This document shows, one piece after another, positions 11,318 to 22,625 of a stretch of 64,000 nucleotides of DNA (positions are counted from its first letter, which is position 1; the number at the start of each line of letters is the position of its first letter). The notes beneath the pieces were generated by a model. That model worked only from the letters and a program-made list of their open reading frames with translations. It did not search any database and had not been told where the DNA came from. A program made the translations under genes and the position numbers. The DNA is from Melampsora larici-populina 98AG31 (Eukaryota; Basidiomycota; Pucciniomycetes; Pucciniales; Melampsoraceae): positions 934,372 to 998,371 of the forward strand of contig NW_006768790.1 in assembly GCF_000204055.1 (NCBI RefSeq), given 5' to 3'.

Positions 11318-12277
11318 GTGGTATTCAAAACTCCAGAAACATGTCCCAGAAGTGTCAAGAAGTGACATCCAGAAACTTCTGGGATACCTCCAAAATGTTT
11401 TTGGATGTCACTTCTGGCCCATTTTTGATAGATTTGAGAGCCCCATCATTCCCCATCCCGGTCACTTCACTTGCATCTTGCCACAGACAACTCTTAGCCC
11501 GGCAGGTATCATGCTTTTTTCTTGCTCTTTGCTCGACAAATGACAGCCTTTAACTGCCATCACCAATGCTTCAAAGAGTCAACTCAGTCTTCACACAAAT
11601 CTCCTGGAGGAGCTATCTAATCCATTCCAACTGCTTGTGTCAGTCTTTATCTTTATCTTTATCTTTCTCATTGATGGTTACTTTCTTTCTAAACTGTAAG
11701 AATTGATTTTATCAATTCATCTCACCTTTAATGTTTTGATCAATCACCTCAAGGAGAACAGTTGTCTCAAACCAAAGTTGAAGTTGAAGAATCAACCAAA
11801 ATTGAATGTTTGATTGGAATTGACCAACTGATTAAAATCTAACGATCAATTGACATTTAACAATCAATCAAATTTCAACACTCAACTACTCCTCTGTCCC
11901 TATCTCATCATTCAAAACAGTTTGTTTTTGTATCTTTACCTATTTGCATTGTATCAACAATGGCAATTAAGTGCAAACAAATATCTTGTTGAAATGATCA
12001 TGAGATACAATTGATCATTCACAGATTGAGTTGAGGGTAGCTTAATGAGAATGCAAATGTATCATTGAGAATGACCATATCATGTTGATGACCCAAAATG
12101 GATGAGTGTAATGGTGTGGTGTTGATTGAGTTGATGCAAAGTGGAGGGAGATGTGTGAAGATGCTTCTGGAGCCCAGAAACCCCCAAAACCCAAAAATGT
12201 TCGGTAAGTGTCCCAGAAGTTTCTGGATCTCACTTCTTGACACTTCTGGGACACATTTCTGGAGTTTTGAAGACCAC
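11318..12277. mobile_element. 960-bp TIR element flanked by TA
   Basis: Long inverted ends of about 70 bp, starting GTGGTATTCAAAACTCC on the left and GTGGTCTTCAAAACTCC (reverse complement) on the right. They continue through repeated CCAGAAGTGTCAAGAAGTGA words. A TA dinucleotide lies on each side (11316-11317 and 12278-12279), which would fit Tc1/mariner-type insertion. The interior holds no transposase but has a TTGAA/TCAAT hexamer-like tract (about 11750-11890). Minus-strand open frames reading through the right arm (12042-12452) are by-products. Confidence 0.7.
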
Positions 12278-12282
12278 TATTA

Positions 12283-12470
12283 CAGCCCTTCAAGAATCCT
12301 TTGGTTTTTTTTGACACAAGAAAACAAAATAAATGTCCAAAACCCTTGCTGAAACCAATTTTGTACCAAAATCTGTCAAATGTGAACTGTCCAAAAGAGT
12401 TTTTTCTGAGTCTTGTCCAAAACTTGGAAAAAAAGACCTCCAAACAAACCAAAGGATTCTTGAAGCGCTG
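12283..12470. mobile_element. 188-bp MITE flanked by TA
   Basis: Ends CAGCCCTTCAAGAATCC and reverse-complement CAGCGCTTCAAGAATCC match for about 25 bp with one mismatch, and TA lies on both sides (12281-12282 and 12471-12472). It sits only five bases from the end of the preceding element. Tc1/mariner-like by target site. No coding capacity. Confidence 0.72.
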
Positions 12471-12810
12471 TATGTACTATTTATTGGCATAATCACAACC
12501 AAACGGGGCCTTAGACTTTACAGATTGATGCAATCAATTGATTGAAATAAGAAACTTACTTTACATCCACAAAAACTTCATCTGGACCTGGTATAGGTGA
12601 ATCAATATTTTTCCTGTTCACCAAGGTGACGATAAAAATCCACGGAAAGGAAAACAAGGGAAGCATAGTGTACTACAACACATTGTCATAGGGAATTTTA
12701 GTACACTCACAGAAGACATGATGGTAAAGCACTTAAGCCATCCAAGTTTTTAGTGACTTAATAACCTCTTATTTATTAAATTCTTGATACAAAGTTAATC
12801 AATAGTGGTA

Positions 12811-12935
12811 CACAAAATTGAAAACCACATGAAAAACCCGCATGAAACCGCATGAATATTTGGTTTTCCCCACAAAAACCAAAAAATCCATGCGGTTTTT
12901 CCATATGGTTTTCTCATGTGGTTTTCAATTTTGTG
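12811..12935. repeat. 125-bp near-perfect fold-back
   Basis: The 22 bases at 12811-12832 are exactly inverted at 12914-12935. The inner part continues the pairing imperfectly, with CCGCATG against CATGCGG. A transcript through it would form a long hairpin. No gene and no clear target duplication. Confidence 0.7.
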
Positions 12936-14042
12936 TGTCGCTAATGAGCTTCGATGGATGAATGAGGTTTTAGATGAGTGAACACTACAAATATCAAGTT
13001 CATGTTTACATATCGAACTTGATCGGTTATCGTTCACCACCGGGACCGGATCCCCAAACGTGACCGGTTATTGCTTGTCGGCTATGCTTGCAACAATTCA
13101 ACTTCAGAAGTTCAGAAGTTGCAGTGGTTGGACTGCTTGTGATAAGTACCATTTTGTGTTTGAATTCAGAAACATTATTTATCTATGCTTGGGAAAGGTA
13201 TGATGTTGATGTGTTGAAGAATGCAAGCTCCTGCTAAGTGGATGTTGATGCACTGTTGAGGGTTTCCAACCAAACTTTTGGTGGTGGTAACTTTGAATGT
13301 GATCATGATCACTTTGAAAGAAACATATCAAGGTATTTGTGTGACCTCAATTATCCTGATCATCTCACTTCAGACAACAGGTATAAGAATCTTTAAATGC
13401 AACTTTTAAGGCATGCAAAAGGATGTACGTATGTAAATGTATGTAAATGGAGAGTTTGTACAGGATATATATATTGGTAGACGCTGAAAATTTTGGATTT
13501 CCTCAGTTGGAGAATAGTGCATGTGATATGTTTCTTCAAAGTATGTTTAACACATAATTAAGTAGTTTCCTTTCAGTCTTTTTAAGGTGGTGGATAATGA
13601 AGGCAAAGCTTTGATTGTTTTTTCATACAATTTGTCTTAAAGACATTTTTAATTTCTTCGTGTGCCACAAAAAAGTACAATGCACCATTGATGTGCGTAA
13701 GGTTTTGTATGCTGAAGTTGAATGTCTTCTTTATAACTACAAAACGGAGTGGGGAAATGTGAGATTTTTGAATTGTTTGTGATTTTAAAGATATGAACAT
13801 TTGAATTGTATTTACAAGTGAAGAAGTTGTTTTTTGGTCACTTTTGTTCGATAACCTTTGCTTGCTTGTTATGTGATATTGGCATATCAAAAAGATCCGG
13901 TCAATTTGTGATTAAGGGTCAAAAAAGGAAGGGAACTGAAGGATCAGAAAATTCAGACCAGGTCAAATCCTAGAAGAACAGGGTAGCTTTGATATCAGAC
14001 AAAATCACACCCCGGTAAATGAAAACCTAACTCACTCATAAA
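12936..14042. other. Spacer downstream of the F-box/LRR pseudogene
   Basis: AT-rich with short open frames and no family signature. The last 100-200 bp probably contain the 3' end of the minus-strand gene copy at 14043. Confidence 0.45.
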
Positions 14043-16054
14043 TCAACTATGATAAGATCTGCGTATGGTCACTTGAATATTGAATCTGTTGCAGTGGTTT
14101 TGCAATAAAAGTAATTGATCCTCAACTTCTTGATCTTGAGGGTCAAGCTCAGGTCTCGGGCAGCCACGAACCTCCAGCTTCTTGAGACGAGGCCATCTAG
14201 CATCAGACAGAGTCTTATTTAGTGAAATGCAATGTTCTGATGTCCAGTAAGTCCAGTCAAGAGATCCTAAAGATATACAATCTCGGAAGCTGTCCAGCAA
14301 GTTCGCGTTCCCGCTACCAAGCGCCAAGTGGGTTAAATTTGGGAAAGATAGAGGACTATGGGGGTTCCAACTAGGATCGTCTTCCCAGGTGCCATCCTCC
14401 TTACAATAGAAGCGAAGCATGAGATTCGTCACGTAAGGTGCAATGTGATGAGTGATCCTAAGGGCTGCACTTGGCATCAATTTATCACAATTGTACATTT
14501 CGAGATGTGTGATGGTTCTTGGCCAATTGTAGAGACACCAGGTTTCATCTATATCTCCATTGAACCATAATGTCAGTCGCGATAAATATTTGAGTTTGGA
14601 TAGATTAAATCCAAAGGAATCGTCGCCATCAGGTGATGTACTGATACAAACCGTAAGTGACTCCAGCAAAGGTAGGTTGTCAACAACTTTTGATGGGAAT
14701 TCCTTCGATATCAGCGTTTGAGACCCGAATGAAAGATGCGTAAGTTGTTGAAGACTTGACAATAATGGAATTAGGTTTGATAAAAAAACTTCTGTTCCAC
14801 CTGTGTCTTCATCTAGTTCTTCATAGTGGTAATAAAGATCCAGCCCAGAGAGGTTGGGGCACCGATTGATCAACTCTCTGGCGTTCTTTGGTGAGATCAA
14901 TTCGGACTCGGTTTGGGATTCAGGGATGAGATTATCATAGAAGTGATCATATGCGAATTCACCAGGAGCTTTGCTGCAGTTTTCGGAGAGATTGAGTACA
15001 AGAGATCGGACATGGGAACCTCGTTTACAAAGAATATCTTCGGTCCATAGATCTATGGGTGCCGGAAGTAAAGTAGGAAACTCTAATACCTGAAGGTCAT
15101 CATGAGTTATTGAGCGTGATCAGAAAGCTTCCTTTCTTTGACCAGTTGTTCTCAAGATGACTCACTTGCCATAACCACGGTTCACAACGTCTGTATATTT
15201 CACGCGAAGTAAGTGAAAAGGTTTGGATCAGATTCAAAACTGGCGAGTTTCAGTGCAAGTAAGTCGTATATGGCGCCCGGTCACCTGGACCCTTGATTAC
15301 CACCTTGCCTAAGCACTTTTGTTCATAAATTTCTGAATGCTCGAGATCAGCCATGTCTTCAATCTGTTCGAGTATCTTGTAAAAGACTTGTTTTTGATAA
15401 AGAAATCTAATAAAGCTGTAATAGGATCCCTTCCATTTAATTCTTGAGCGCGAAACTTCTGTCTTGCATTATAAATGTCTTTCATGATAGGATTGAAACC
15501 CGGATTCTTTTCAAGAGAGGTCATAATGTGGCGTTGTTTGATTGAAGATCTACTTAATTTTTGAGCTAACATGATCTGAATTAAATCTAATCTTCTATAT
15601 ATTGAGAATTCATCAGGAGATTGAAAACGTTCATGATTGTGAGATAAATGGTTAAGGAATTGTCCAGTACTACTATTCTTGACTTGATCTAAAACCCAAT
15701 CCCAGTTTTCTTATTTTGTTTGATAACAGCCTTCCACTGAAATCCGGTGTTCTTAGTTTCGTCTTGAATAACATTTTGAACTTGATCGGATGAAATTTCG
15801 ATTCCATGGAAAACGCGAGATTCGGATAAGTCGCTGACAGATGAGAAGGAGCCATGGGGGTTTTCTGATTGACCGAGTTGCAGAAAGATGTCAAGCATAG
15901 ATTCTTTTGACCAAGTGAATCCTCCCGCATCGAGTTCATCGAAACGCTTTCGAATATAGTCAACATGTTGGTTCATCGGGTTGGCCGCCTTGTGACATTT
16001 AGACACGATCTCATGCCAAAGTGCAAGCTGAGTTGTGCAGCAAGAGGACAGCAT
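14043..16054 (-). pseudogene. F-box/LRR protein copy disrupted by a transposase fragment
   Basis: This is a tandem paralogue of the intact gene at 17327-19023, in the same orientation. On the minus strand the Gag-like N-terminal segment is recognisable from 16054 (LWHEIVSK..., FTWSKESMLDIFLQLG, SSDQVQNVIQ). It is interrupted at about 15763-15390 by foreign coding sequence with a frameshift. After the break the degraded F-box region resumes (KILEQIEDMADLE), then GDRAPYTTY, a TGA where the paralogue has its Ser-Asn-His stretch, and EPWLWQ before a GTGAGT donor at 15165. The LRR exon (15089-14043) is fully open and exactly 1,047 nt, the same as in the paralogue. Its leucine-rich segments (LISPKNARELINRCPNLSGLDL and others) remain. 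Likely a broken gene whose 3' half could still be transcribed. Confidence 0.75.
15390..15763 (-). mobile_element. Fragment of a Mutator-like (MULE) transposase gene
   Basis: Two minus-strand frames, offset by a frameshift in an A-run near 15712, encode GFQWKAVIKQNKK, then NWDWVL, FLNHLSHNHERF, RRLDLIQIMLAQ, IKQRHIMTSLEK, MKDIYNARQKFRAQELNGRDPITALLDF. The order W-K, H-N-H, then IYNA(R/K)xKxRxxxLxGRxxIxALL is that of the N-terminal region of MULE transposases. No TIR or target duplication is visible, so this is a coding scrap rather than an element. Family call is from recalled motif order. Confidence 0.6.
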
Positions 16055-16075
16055 CTTGTTGTACACGCTGATCAC

Positions 16076-17326
16076 TCGTTATATTTTCGAGAGGATCAAC
16101 GTAGATGATAGGGCTGAGAAGCTGCAAAGAACTATAGATTGTCTCTCGAAGATCAATCCTACCAAAACGTCGGGATCGAGAAGGTTCGAATGAGATGAGG
16201 TTATCACAAAGATTTAGGCAATTAGGTAGCAGAGTAGCAGGCGCAGGGAAGTCTTTTGGCAGATAATAACAGGCTCAGAGATAAGACTAACTTAACTAAG
16301 TCCCTCTGTGGCCCAGACATTTTTTCCTCGCGAGCTCGGGTGTCTGGGAGAGGGACTTTACATCTATGTATTGGTCAGAAGACTCTTACGCACTCTATGT
16401 GAGGAATCGCCCGATTCTCAACATGCAAAAGGTAGCGGAGCACATGCCACAGATTGGACTTACTTTGGGGGAGCACGTCCAGTTTCCTGGGAAAGCTCTC
16501 GTGAGTACTCGTCCCAAAATCATCTTCAAGGATTAAGTGTCCACTCTGTTCAATCTAATGAAGGGAACAGTCAGGTATCCCTATGTAGTGTAAAGAAACC
16601 ACATAAGACATCTGAGGCTCATTTGATGGTGAAAAATCGAGTCCACTGGGTTCATAGTCACCTTTGGTGATAAATTCAAAAATGTGCTACACTAGCTCGC
16701 CTCAACTCGCACGTGGCAAAACTACGGAGTTTGGAGCATCATCTTCAATTGTCATCTCTATGTGAGAAGAATATCATCTGAAAGCTAGTATAAGCTACTT
16801 TAGAAACAGAGACAATGCTGAAGTTTCTAGCTTTTTTATGGAGTTATGAACAAAGAAAACAGAGTGAAAAATGGAGCCAAAAGGATATCAAGACAATTGG
16901 GGTTTCATATACTAATAAAGTGATCATGTTTGAGATCTGTCTTGATTAACTTGGCTGACATTCTAAGGTCATTCATCTTTTTGAATTTGTTTGCCTTCCT
17001 GGAAGTTGATTGAATTGATTTTTGCATGAGATTACAGTTATTTTTTTTGAAAAGTGATTTGAATCTTCAGTGGGCTCAAAAGGTCCTCAATGTCTCAAGA
17101 AGTTAAAACGTTTGATAGATGGATTGTGTGTAGGAGAAGTATAATGACCAGATGATAGTGGCGGTGATTTCTATGTCTGTTTCACTAACAAAGTCTACTA
17201 CTAGTCATCACAAATTGAAAGATTTGACATTTGCAGTACCAAAGAAGGGATTAGTAAAAGTACAAAGATCAGATATAGAAGACATGAATAAGTTAGTAAA
17301 GGTTCATCTAGAAATTCTTTCTTGAC
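16076..17326. other. Spacer between the two F-box/LRR copies
   Basis: Carries the putative promoter of the pseudogene at its left end and the 3' region of the intact copy at its right end. The sequence just upstream of each copy shares GAG(C/A)xGAxAAGCT and CTCTCGA words, as expected after duplication. An open frame at 16308-16670 has no family signature. Confidence 0.45.
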
Positions 17327-19023
17327 TCAGTTACCAGGCCGGCGTATAAAAAGGTTTAGATTGGCTTGTTGACAGTACTTCTCCAAGGAAACTAGTTGTT
17401 CTTCAATATCTCGATGTTTACCGTTAGGTTCATAGCGGACCCAAAAATAAGGAACTACAACCAGTGTGGTGAGCTGAGGCCAAGGAGATTGAGATAGGAT
17501 CCTGTTCAGTGTCTGACAATGTTCTAATGTCCCGTAAGACCAATGAAGACGTCGTATAGAAACACAGTCTTGAAAGCTTTCCAGTGAGTCGGGTTTTTTA
17601 GTGGAAAGCTTCAAGTCATTTAGAAATGGAAGAGAGAAATTTTCCCAGGAGTCATGATCACTCGAATCAAGCCTGAGCTTGGTCAAGTGAGGTGCAATGT
17701 GGTGAATGGTTTGATGACCTAAACTTGATGATGAAAAACTAGAATAGCAAATCGAAAGATCAGTTAATGTCCTTGGCCAATCGTAAAGACACCAGTCTAC
17801 ATATATATCATCTGAAAATCCCACTAAATCCAATCGTGATAAAAATTTGAGTTTAGATAGTTTGAATCCAAAAGAATCTTTATCAATCCTTTGGCTATGT
17901 CCATATGATCCATCCAATGTAAGAGACTCAAGCAAAGGTAGACCACTAAGAAGTTTTGATGGGAATCTATACATGTACATCTGCTCGTCATTTCTATCCT
18001 CTAATGAAAAATGCCGAAGGTGTTTGAGACTTGATAATAGTGGAATCAAATTGATGAGAAAATTCTCTGTTCCATCAAAGTCGTTTATATCGTCATAATG
18101 TTCAAATCGGATCTCTAGCGTAGACAAGTTGGGACAGCGTTTGATCAAGGACTTTATATTCTTTGGCGAGAGAAACTCAATTTGAGAAGCGTCTTCTGGA
18201 TCAGTCGTAAGATTATCGTACAGTGAAGGATAATCCTCAAAGTCGTTGGGAGATTTACTGCAGTTTATGGAGAGTGTGAGTTTTAGAGATCGAACACAGG
18301 TGCCTTGTCGGAGGAGGATATCTTTGGTCCACAGATCCATCGATCCTGGAAGAGAAGTAGGGAACTCTAATCTCTGAAAATTGATATCAATGGTTGATGG
18401 TGATTAGTAAGCATTCCTGGATGAACAAGTTGATTTTGAAAATGACTTACCCTCCATAACCATGGTCGACATAGTTGATATATTCCGCGAGAAGTAAGGG
18501 AAAAGGCTTGGAAGCTATTCAAGATTGGCGAGCGATGGTTCGAGTAGGTGAAGTATGGTTCATGGTCACCTGGAATCGAAACCTTCACCCTACGCTTGCG
18601 CTTTCTAGACTGAATACTCTTAGCCTCAAGCCTAGCCATGCAATCAAGTGTTTCGAGTATGTTCTCAAAAACCTCAGTAGGTAGATCCATGAGACCCAAA
18701 GGACGAGATTTATGTCGGAGTTCCTCACTTTGAATCACTTGCTTAACTTCATCAGATGAAAATCCAGATCGTTGATCATGAACCCGAGATTCAAGAATCT
18801 TGGTCACCGATGAGAAAGAGCCGTGTGCAGCTTCTGATAGACCGAGTTGAAGAAAGATACCCAGCGTAGATTCTTTTGACCAAACAAAACCTTGTGATTC
18901 AAGTTCTTGAAAACGATCTTGAATAAAGTTGAGATGATTGTTGACTGGCTGAGTCTCATCATGACGTTTTGAGACAATCTCGCGCCAAAGTCCAAGTTGA
19001 ACTGTCCGACCAGAAGATGACAT
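17327..19023 (-). CDS. F-box/leucine-rich-repeat protein with Gag-like N-terminus, 2 exons
   Basis: Exon 19023-18451 (191 codons) is spliced by a GTAAGT...CAG intron to 18373-17327 (349 codons), giving 539 residues. Residues 1-100 (LWREIVSKRHDE..., FVWSKESTLGIFLQLGL, SSVTKILESR) resemble the UBN2/copia Gag segment found in many rust retroelements. Residues 111-190 carry an F-box-like motif (LMDLPTEVFENILETLD) and a basic cluster (RKRKRR, 140-145). The second exon is an irregular LRR array with CPNLSTLEIRF and LIPLLSSLKHLRHFSL-type repeats. F-box/LRR proteins bring substrates to SCF ubiquitin ligases. The substrate is unknown. The Gag origin of the N-terminus is inference. Confidence 0.8.
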
Positions 19024-19538
19024 ATTGATATACTTTTCTGAGGAGCTAGTTCCCCTATGTCCCCAAGCGACTCCGTAAAGAAAAGAGCCGAAAAGCTTTG
19101 ATAGAGGACGACGATTCGTCTTCCAAAGACTAAACCTCTCGAGAAATTAATTTAGGAGAACCGATGTAAGGAAGAGATCTGGTAAGGTTTGACAAGGTTT
19201 GGTTTATCTTTTGAGAGAACAGCCAGCTGAAACCGTGACCGGGAAAGATGCAGAGAATCAAGGGTGAATTAGCTTGGATCAAGCTAGAACCCAAGACTGA
19301 AAGATGAGAAGGGAGAAAAAGAAAAATGATCGTGTAGAAAACACCACGGCTTCACCATCTGAGACTGTGATCTACATATGTACTTTTCCCTTTGATCAAA
19401 ACTCAGGATAAGTATGCGGGCAAGTCAGTGAGATTCGAAGCCGTTGAAAAAACCCAGACCCCAAAAATAACCAAATATTCCAAACATTGCATGATGATGC
19501 TTTTGTAAATGTAGCATACATGCTGGGACAGAATGGGA
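19024..19538. other. Upstream region of the intact F-box/LRR gene
   Basis: Probable promoter and leader of the minus-strand gene in its first 150 bp, then unannotated DNA up to the 7-bp direct repeat at 19539-19545. Confidence 0.4.
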
Positions 19539-19545
19539 AGGACGC

Positions 19546-21303
19546 CAACACTTGAAGCGACCCGCTCCAAAAAGCGGGTGCGGAGCGGCGGCGGGGCGGT
19601 CCGCCCCGCCGGCGCTACAATTTTTTTGAGCTTGGGCTTCAACCGACCCGCCACCGCTTTCTTTCCGAGATTATGTACATAGCGGATCGGACAGTTAGCG
19701 CGGCGGGTCTTTTTTCCGCCCCGCAGGCCGCTCTCAGAGCGGTATGCAGCGGTTCGTGCCAGATTGACACATCCATCTCCAGATGGCTGTGTCCATGCCT
19801 CCACCTCAACCTATCCCACACGAAATCGTACGACACCTTCACCAGCCTCCACCACCTTTTCCGCAGGTTCCATCATATCTCGATTGTCATCCACGAAGCC
19901 CTTCGAAACTTGGCGGAAAACCTTCCGATATCCCTCGATATCCTTTGTTTTTGGCCAAACCTTCACCAAATTGACGATTCCGATATCGCAATAGTTTGGC
20001 ATGACTCAAAGTAAGACGCCATGCCCTTCCTTCCATCTTATCTCACTTCGAGTTGCAAGCCAAACTGACGTCACAACCCTTACAAAATGATGGACCCAAA
20101 TATGAGAAAGATAAACATATAGAATCAATCTTTTTGCAAAATCAACAATCACTTATTGAATACTGACACGATTTTTTTTGTTAATTTTGAATATAGATGA
20201 AATGAATGATCCGGAATTTGTGAAAGACATTGATATAAATGATCAACGAAATAGGTATCTCTTAACTAAAGGACCAACCCGAGCTGAAGTACATATTCAC
20301 ACTCTGAATCAAATTAACAAGATTTTTGGTTATGAGAGCTAATTTATTTTGAAATTTGTTTTAGATTCAACAAGAGACAGGCTGTTCAGTAACGACAAAA
20401 GGTCAATGGTCAGTATCATACATTCTCTTTTCTTACAACCCGAAAAGATTACTGAATTACGATGGGTTCATTAGGTACCCAGATCGAACGATGGCAAACG
20501 ATCGAGATCCACCACTTTATCTTCATTTAACAGCTACAACTCAAGAAGTATTAGATAAAGGGATTGCAAAAGTGAATGAATTGATAGACCAAGATCTAGG
20601 TCCACTAACTGAACAACCGTACGTCTCACCAATGTTTTTCAGTCTTTCTTCACAAATCCTGAGAAAGTTTTTCCTTTCTTTTTCTTCTTGCAGGTTTACT
20701 CATCAAAGAAGTGAAAGACAACCTAGAGAACGTCAGAAATGGCCAGAACATAAAATCGAAATCGGACTTGAAAGTTTAAGAAACTTGAATGTTAGGGCTA
20801 AAGTAGTAGGACCAGGGGTGAGAAATGATCGTTTTAGCTCAATGGATTCAGATTGGTTGACTAATCATCAGGATTTCTTGAATCATTTCGATTGTTAGGG
20901 TATGTTTGTAAAATATATCCAAAGTGAAACTGGATCTAGAGTACAGATCAAAGGGATGGGATCTGGATTTTATGAAACTGACACGGGTACCGAGTCGACC
21001 GAACCCATGCATATCAACGTCACGTAAGTCTTTCATTAACTTTCTTTACAATATCGTACATATATCTTTCTTGCATGTGAATAATTAAAAAAAATGTGAA
21101 TAAATTTCCGCCTCGTGCCGCTCCCTTGCCCTGAAATTTAATGAAGCGGAGCGAAAGCGGCGCCGATAGGCGCCGCGCTTCATGATACATGTAGCGGGAG
21201 CTTTTTGAAAGCGGATCGAGAGCGTGTTCATCTGTAGCGCCAAAGCGCACCGCTCCGAAATTTGCTTCAAAAAGCGGAGCGCCGCGGAGCGCTTCAGGTG
21301 TTG
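19546..21303. mobile_element. GC-rich TIR transposon enclosing a KH-gene fragment (Pack-type candidate)
   Basis: The left end reads CAACACTTGAAGCG and the right end, in reverse complement, CAACACCTGAAGCG. Both arms continue as GC-rich DNA with GGAGCGG and GGCGCTACA in the same order, so the inverted arms are about 100-200 bp long although diverged. AGGACGC lies immediately outside both ends (19539-19545 and 21304-21310), a 7-bp apparent target duplication. No transposase is present. The cargo between the arms is a multi-exon piece of a host-type KH-domain gene. hAT-like by duplication size, but the superfamily is uncertain. Open frames through the GC-rich arms are composition artefacts. Confidence 0.7.
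20197..21023 (+). pseudogene. Captured fragment of a KHDC4-like KH-domain RNA-binding gene, 5 internal exons
   Basis: Exons 20197-20288, 20365-20408, 20475-20618, 20694-20817 and 20899-21023 splice in frame. They encode DIDINDQRNRYLLTKG, ETGCSVTTKGQWYPD, DRDPPLYLHLTATT, then NVRAKVVGPGGMFVKYIQ and SRVQIKGMGSGF. This matches the tandem KH region of KHDC4/BLOM7-type proteins (pre-mRNA splicing associated). The first exon opens at an acceptor with no credible upstream exon. The last ends at a GTAAGT donor with no downstream exon found before the element ends. The piece therefore lacks both termini, as expected for a captured gene segment. A complete parent gene elsewhere in the genome is predicted. 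A read-through protein starting at the ATG at 20202 remains possible. Confidence 0.7.
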
Positions 21304-21310
21304 AGGACGC

Positions 21311-22118
21311 TGGTGAGTTGTTTTCCTTGTAGTTTGGAACTCGTTTTAACGAATTGGAATCGGGGAAAGCAGAGTTGGCTTTGTGAAAGACAATCAATTG
21401 TTTGTGAAAGACGGGAGCTCTTCATCATATAGAAGATCTTACTAAAACTTACATTTAGCACAGCGTGTTGTCACAATGGTATTTTCTCCATTACAAATTT
21501 CCTTATCAATTTAGTTTGTATCATCCATTCCATTATCAACGGTTTTTATAAGCTATATCATTGTCTCTCGACTTTCTTTAGTTGCTCAAAAAACCTTATA
21601 AAAATTGGTTTCCCGCCATCCCTCCTGTTGTTTTAGGGTTGTATTTTATCTTATTTGTTAGTGACCACTCCATCGGGTTTCTGGTTGTAGCAATTTAGGA
21701 GTCAGACCCTCCGGGGACGTCTTGCGTTAATCAACAAGTCTGTTCAAAAAACAACTCCGCGCCAAATATAATTCCAAACCAAACGAAAAGTCAACGTTTA
21801 TTGGATACATGTATTCATGATTGGTTGCTTTGTCACATTGTGTTCATTCATCATGAAGGTTCTAAGAAATAAATTGTACAAATGCTTTCAAGGAATCCTA
21901 ATATTCTCAGTCTGAAAGTGATATACATAATTTCGAGTCATTGACTTCAAAACTTAAATCTAGCAACAAGAAAACTCTTCAAAACTCTGCCAGTACAATC
22001 TTACAAGAGCTGTACGTGAAGACTTGCACAGTCAGCTTCAATAATTTTCTCCTTTGAATCTTTCACTTGCCACAAAATCAGGTTCAAGGCTGTGTTGTAG
22101 TAGGATTCAACTTTAGAC
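21311..22118. other. Gene-free spacer
   Basis: AT-rich, no recognisable gene. The missing 3' exon of the KH gene was looked for here and not found. Confidence 0.45.
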
Positions 22119-22121
22119 TTA

Positions 22122-22622
22122 GAGCATCCCCACCGCGCCGCCGGAAACGTAACGTTTCTGACATAAACGTAAATTCAACATTACGTTTCCAGCCAGACGC
22201 CCTCCACCGCGTCCAAATAGTCCCACACCTGGCCACAGGTGTCAGCTTACGTTTCCAAAAATTTTGGAAACGTAAGAAATCTTCGAGTTGTTGCTAGTTG
22301 AGCTGAAAACTCCGGAAAACTTGTTTTCCCATACTTTGGACATTCCAGCTTCACACGCAGACCTTAGTTGGTCACAGTGTGTGCTATCTTGGATGACAAT
22401 TACCACCACTTGATTGTCCGAGCGAGTGATCGGCCAAGATACTGGATTTTTCCAGAAGTTGCAATCCGACGAAACTGTCATTCATGACAGAGGTAGAACC
22501 GCAAAAGCGATATCCAGCTCGCGCGGTGCTGGCAAGGCTGGCTGCAGATGAGATACAGCTGCCCGTCTGTCAATTTGGACAGCTGTATCAAGTTTACGGT
22601 TCCAGCCGCGGTGGGGATGCTC
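22122..22622. mobile_element. PIF/Harbinger-type MITE, copy A
   Basis: Ends GAGCATCCCCACCGCG in inverted orientation with TTA at 22119-22121 and 22623-22625. A 3-bp TTA/TAA target is the hallmark of PIF/Harbinger. The 501-bp body contains repeated ACGTTTCC/GGAAACGT words and no transposase. It abuts copy B with a single shared TTA. Confidence 0.82.
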
Positions 22623-22625
22623 TTA

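Noticed and set aside
12042..12502. Minus- and plus-strand frames with matching peptides (KGFL..., SFSKFWT...)
   Set aside because: They run through the arms of two adjacent TIR elements, and the similarity on both strands comes from the inverted repeats.
16308..16670. Open frame of 120 codons between the F-box/LRR copies
   Set aside because: No motif, no splice-site context, no conservation with either neighbour.
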